Shown: piece by piece, positions 5,134 through 5,158 of the stretch
Position numbering within the stretch: position 1 is the first letter of the stretch
Layout: each line of letters starts with the position of its first letter
Assembly (NCBI GenBank): GCA_048550035.1
Contig: JBLYYQ010000020.1
Location: 1-5,158 of the forward strand
Length of the DNA stretch: 5,158 nt
Source: JBLYYQ01 sp048550035
GTDB lineage: Bacteria; Nitrospinota_A; UBA7883; JBLYYQ01
Reading direction: 5' to 3'
Translations under genes and position numbers: made by a program
Notes under the pieces: model-generated
Seen by the model: the letters and a program-made list of their open reading frames with translations, nothing else
Told to the model about the DNA's origin: nothing
Database searches by the model: none

Positions 5134-5158
5134 GTGGCGAAGAGTAAGTCGACAGAGA
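5134..5158 (+). CDS. Start of an unidentified gene leaving the right edge (GTG start)
   Basis: GAGG at 5125-5128 stands five bases before GTG at 5134, the best ribosome binding site in the window. The frame reads MAKSKSTE to the last base. Only eight codons are visible, so no function can be given; a MAKSK start is seen in RadA-type repair proteins among others, but this is far too short to claim. An overlapping ATG at 5132 in another frame would read MWRRVSRQR and is less likely because its spacing to GAGG is only three bases. The upstream promoter and palindrome probably control it. Confidence 0.4.

Overview
The window looks like a low-GC bacterial chromosome fragment, probably Gram-negative (perhaps an uncultured proteobacterium-like lineage; this is inference from the argininosuccinate synthase and the lipoprotein and is not firm). 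It holds five clearly recognisable or strongly supported protein genes, one likely small membrane-protein gene, one 26-residue peptide gene candidate, and the first codons of a gene leaving the right edge. No tRNA, rRNA, CRISPR array or insertion sequence was seen.

Left edge (1-480): the 5' part of galU on the minus strand. It is GC-rich (35 of 60 bases in the first line are G or C) with G/C-ending codons. Everything right of about 484 is AT-rich (16 of 60 in 841-900). The change is abrupt, and a plus-strand rho-independent terminator at 518-560 has no plus-strand gene in front of it. Together these raise the possibility of a contig chimera or a very recent insertion junction at about 475-490.

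Centre-left (537-2078): a minus-strand gene for a two-helix membrane protein of about 78 residues diverges from argG on the plus strand. argG has a good sigma70-type promoter and encodes a complete argininosuccinate synthase of arginine biosynthesis.

Centre to right (2086-4516): three minus-strand genes lie in the probable order of transcription histone-deacetylase-family amidohydrolase, lipoprotein of unknown function, ComF-family phosphoribosyltransferase-like protein. Gaps are 62 and 68 bp with no terminator between them, so one transcription unit is plausible. comF meets argG tail to tail with only 7 bp between the stop codons.

Right end (4517-5158): this AT-rich stretch is the least ordinary part. 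On the minus strand a 26-codon ORF for a single-helix peptide with a Lys-rich tail is followed by a clean terminator. That terminator ends only about 25 bp before the deacetylase start, so the peptide gene is either an independent unit or a leader in front of the deacetylase operon. On the plus strand a near-consensus promoter (TTGACA, 17 bp, TAGATT) runs straight into a long perfect inverted repeat made of two AACAATTGTT palindromes, which sits where transcription would start. It points to a GTG-initiated gene with a good ribosome binding site whose first eight codons end the window.

No complete new multi-gene system is visible. The best leads are the small peptide with its own terminator, the palindrome-controlled promoter, and the composition junction at the left edge.
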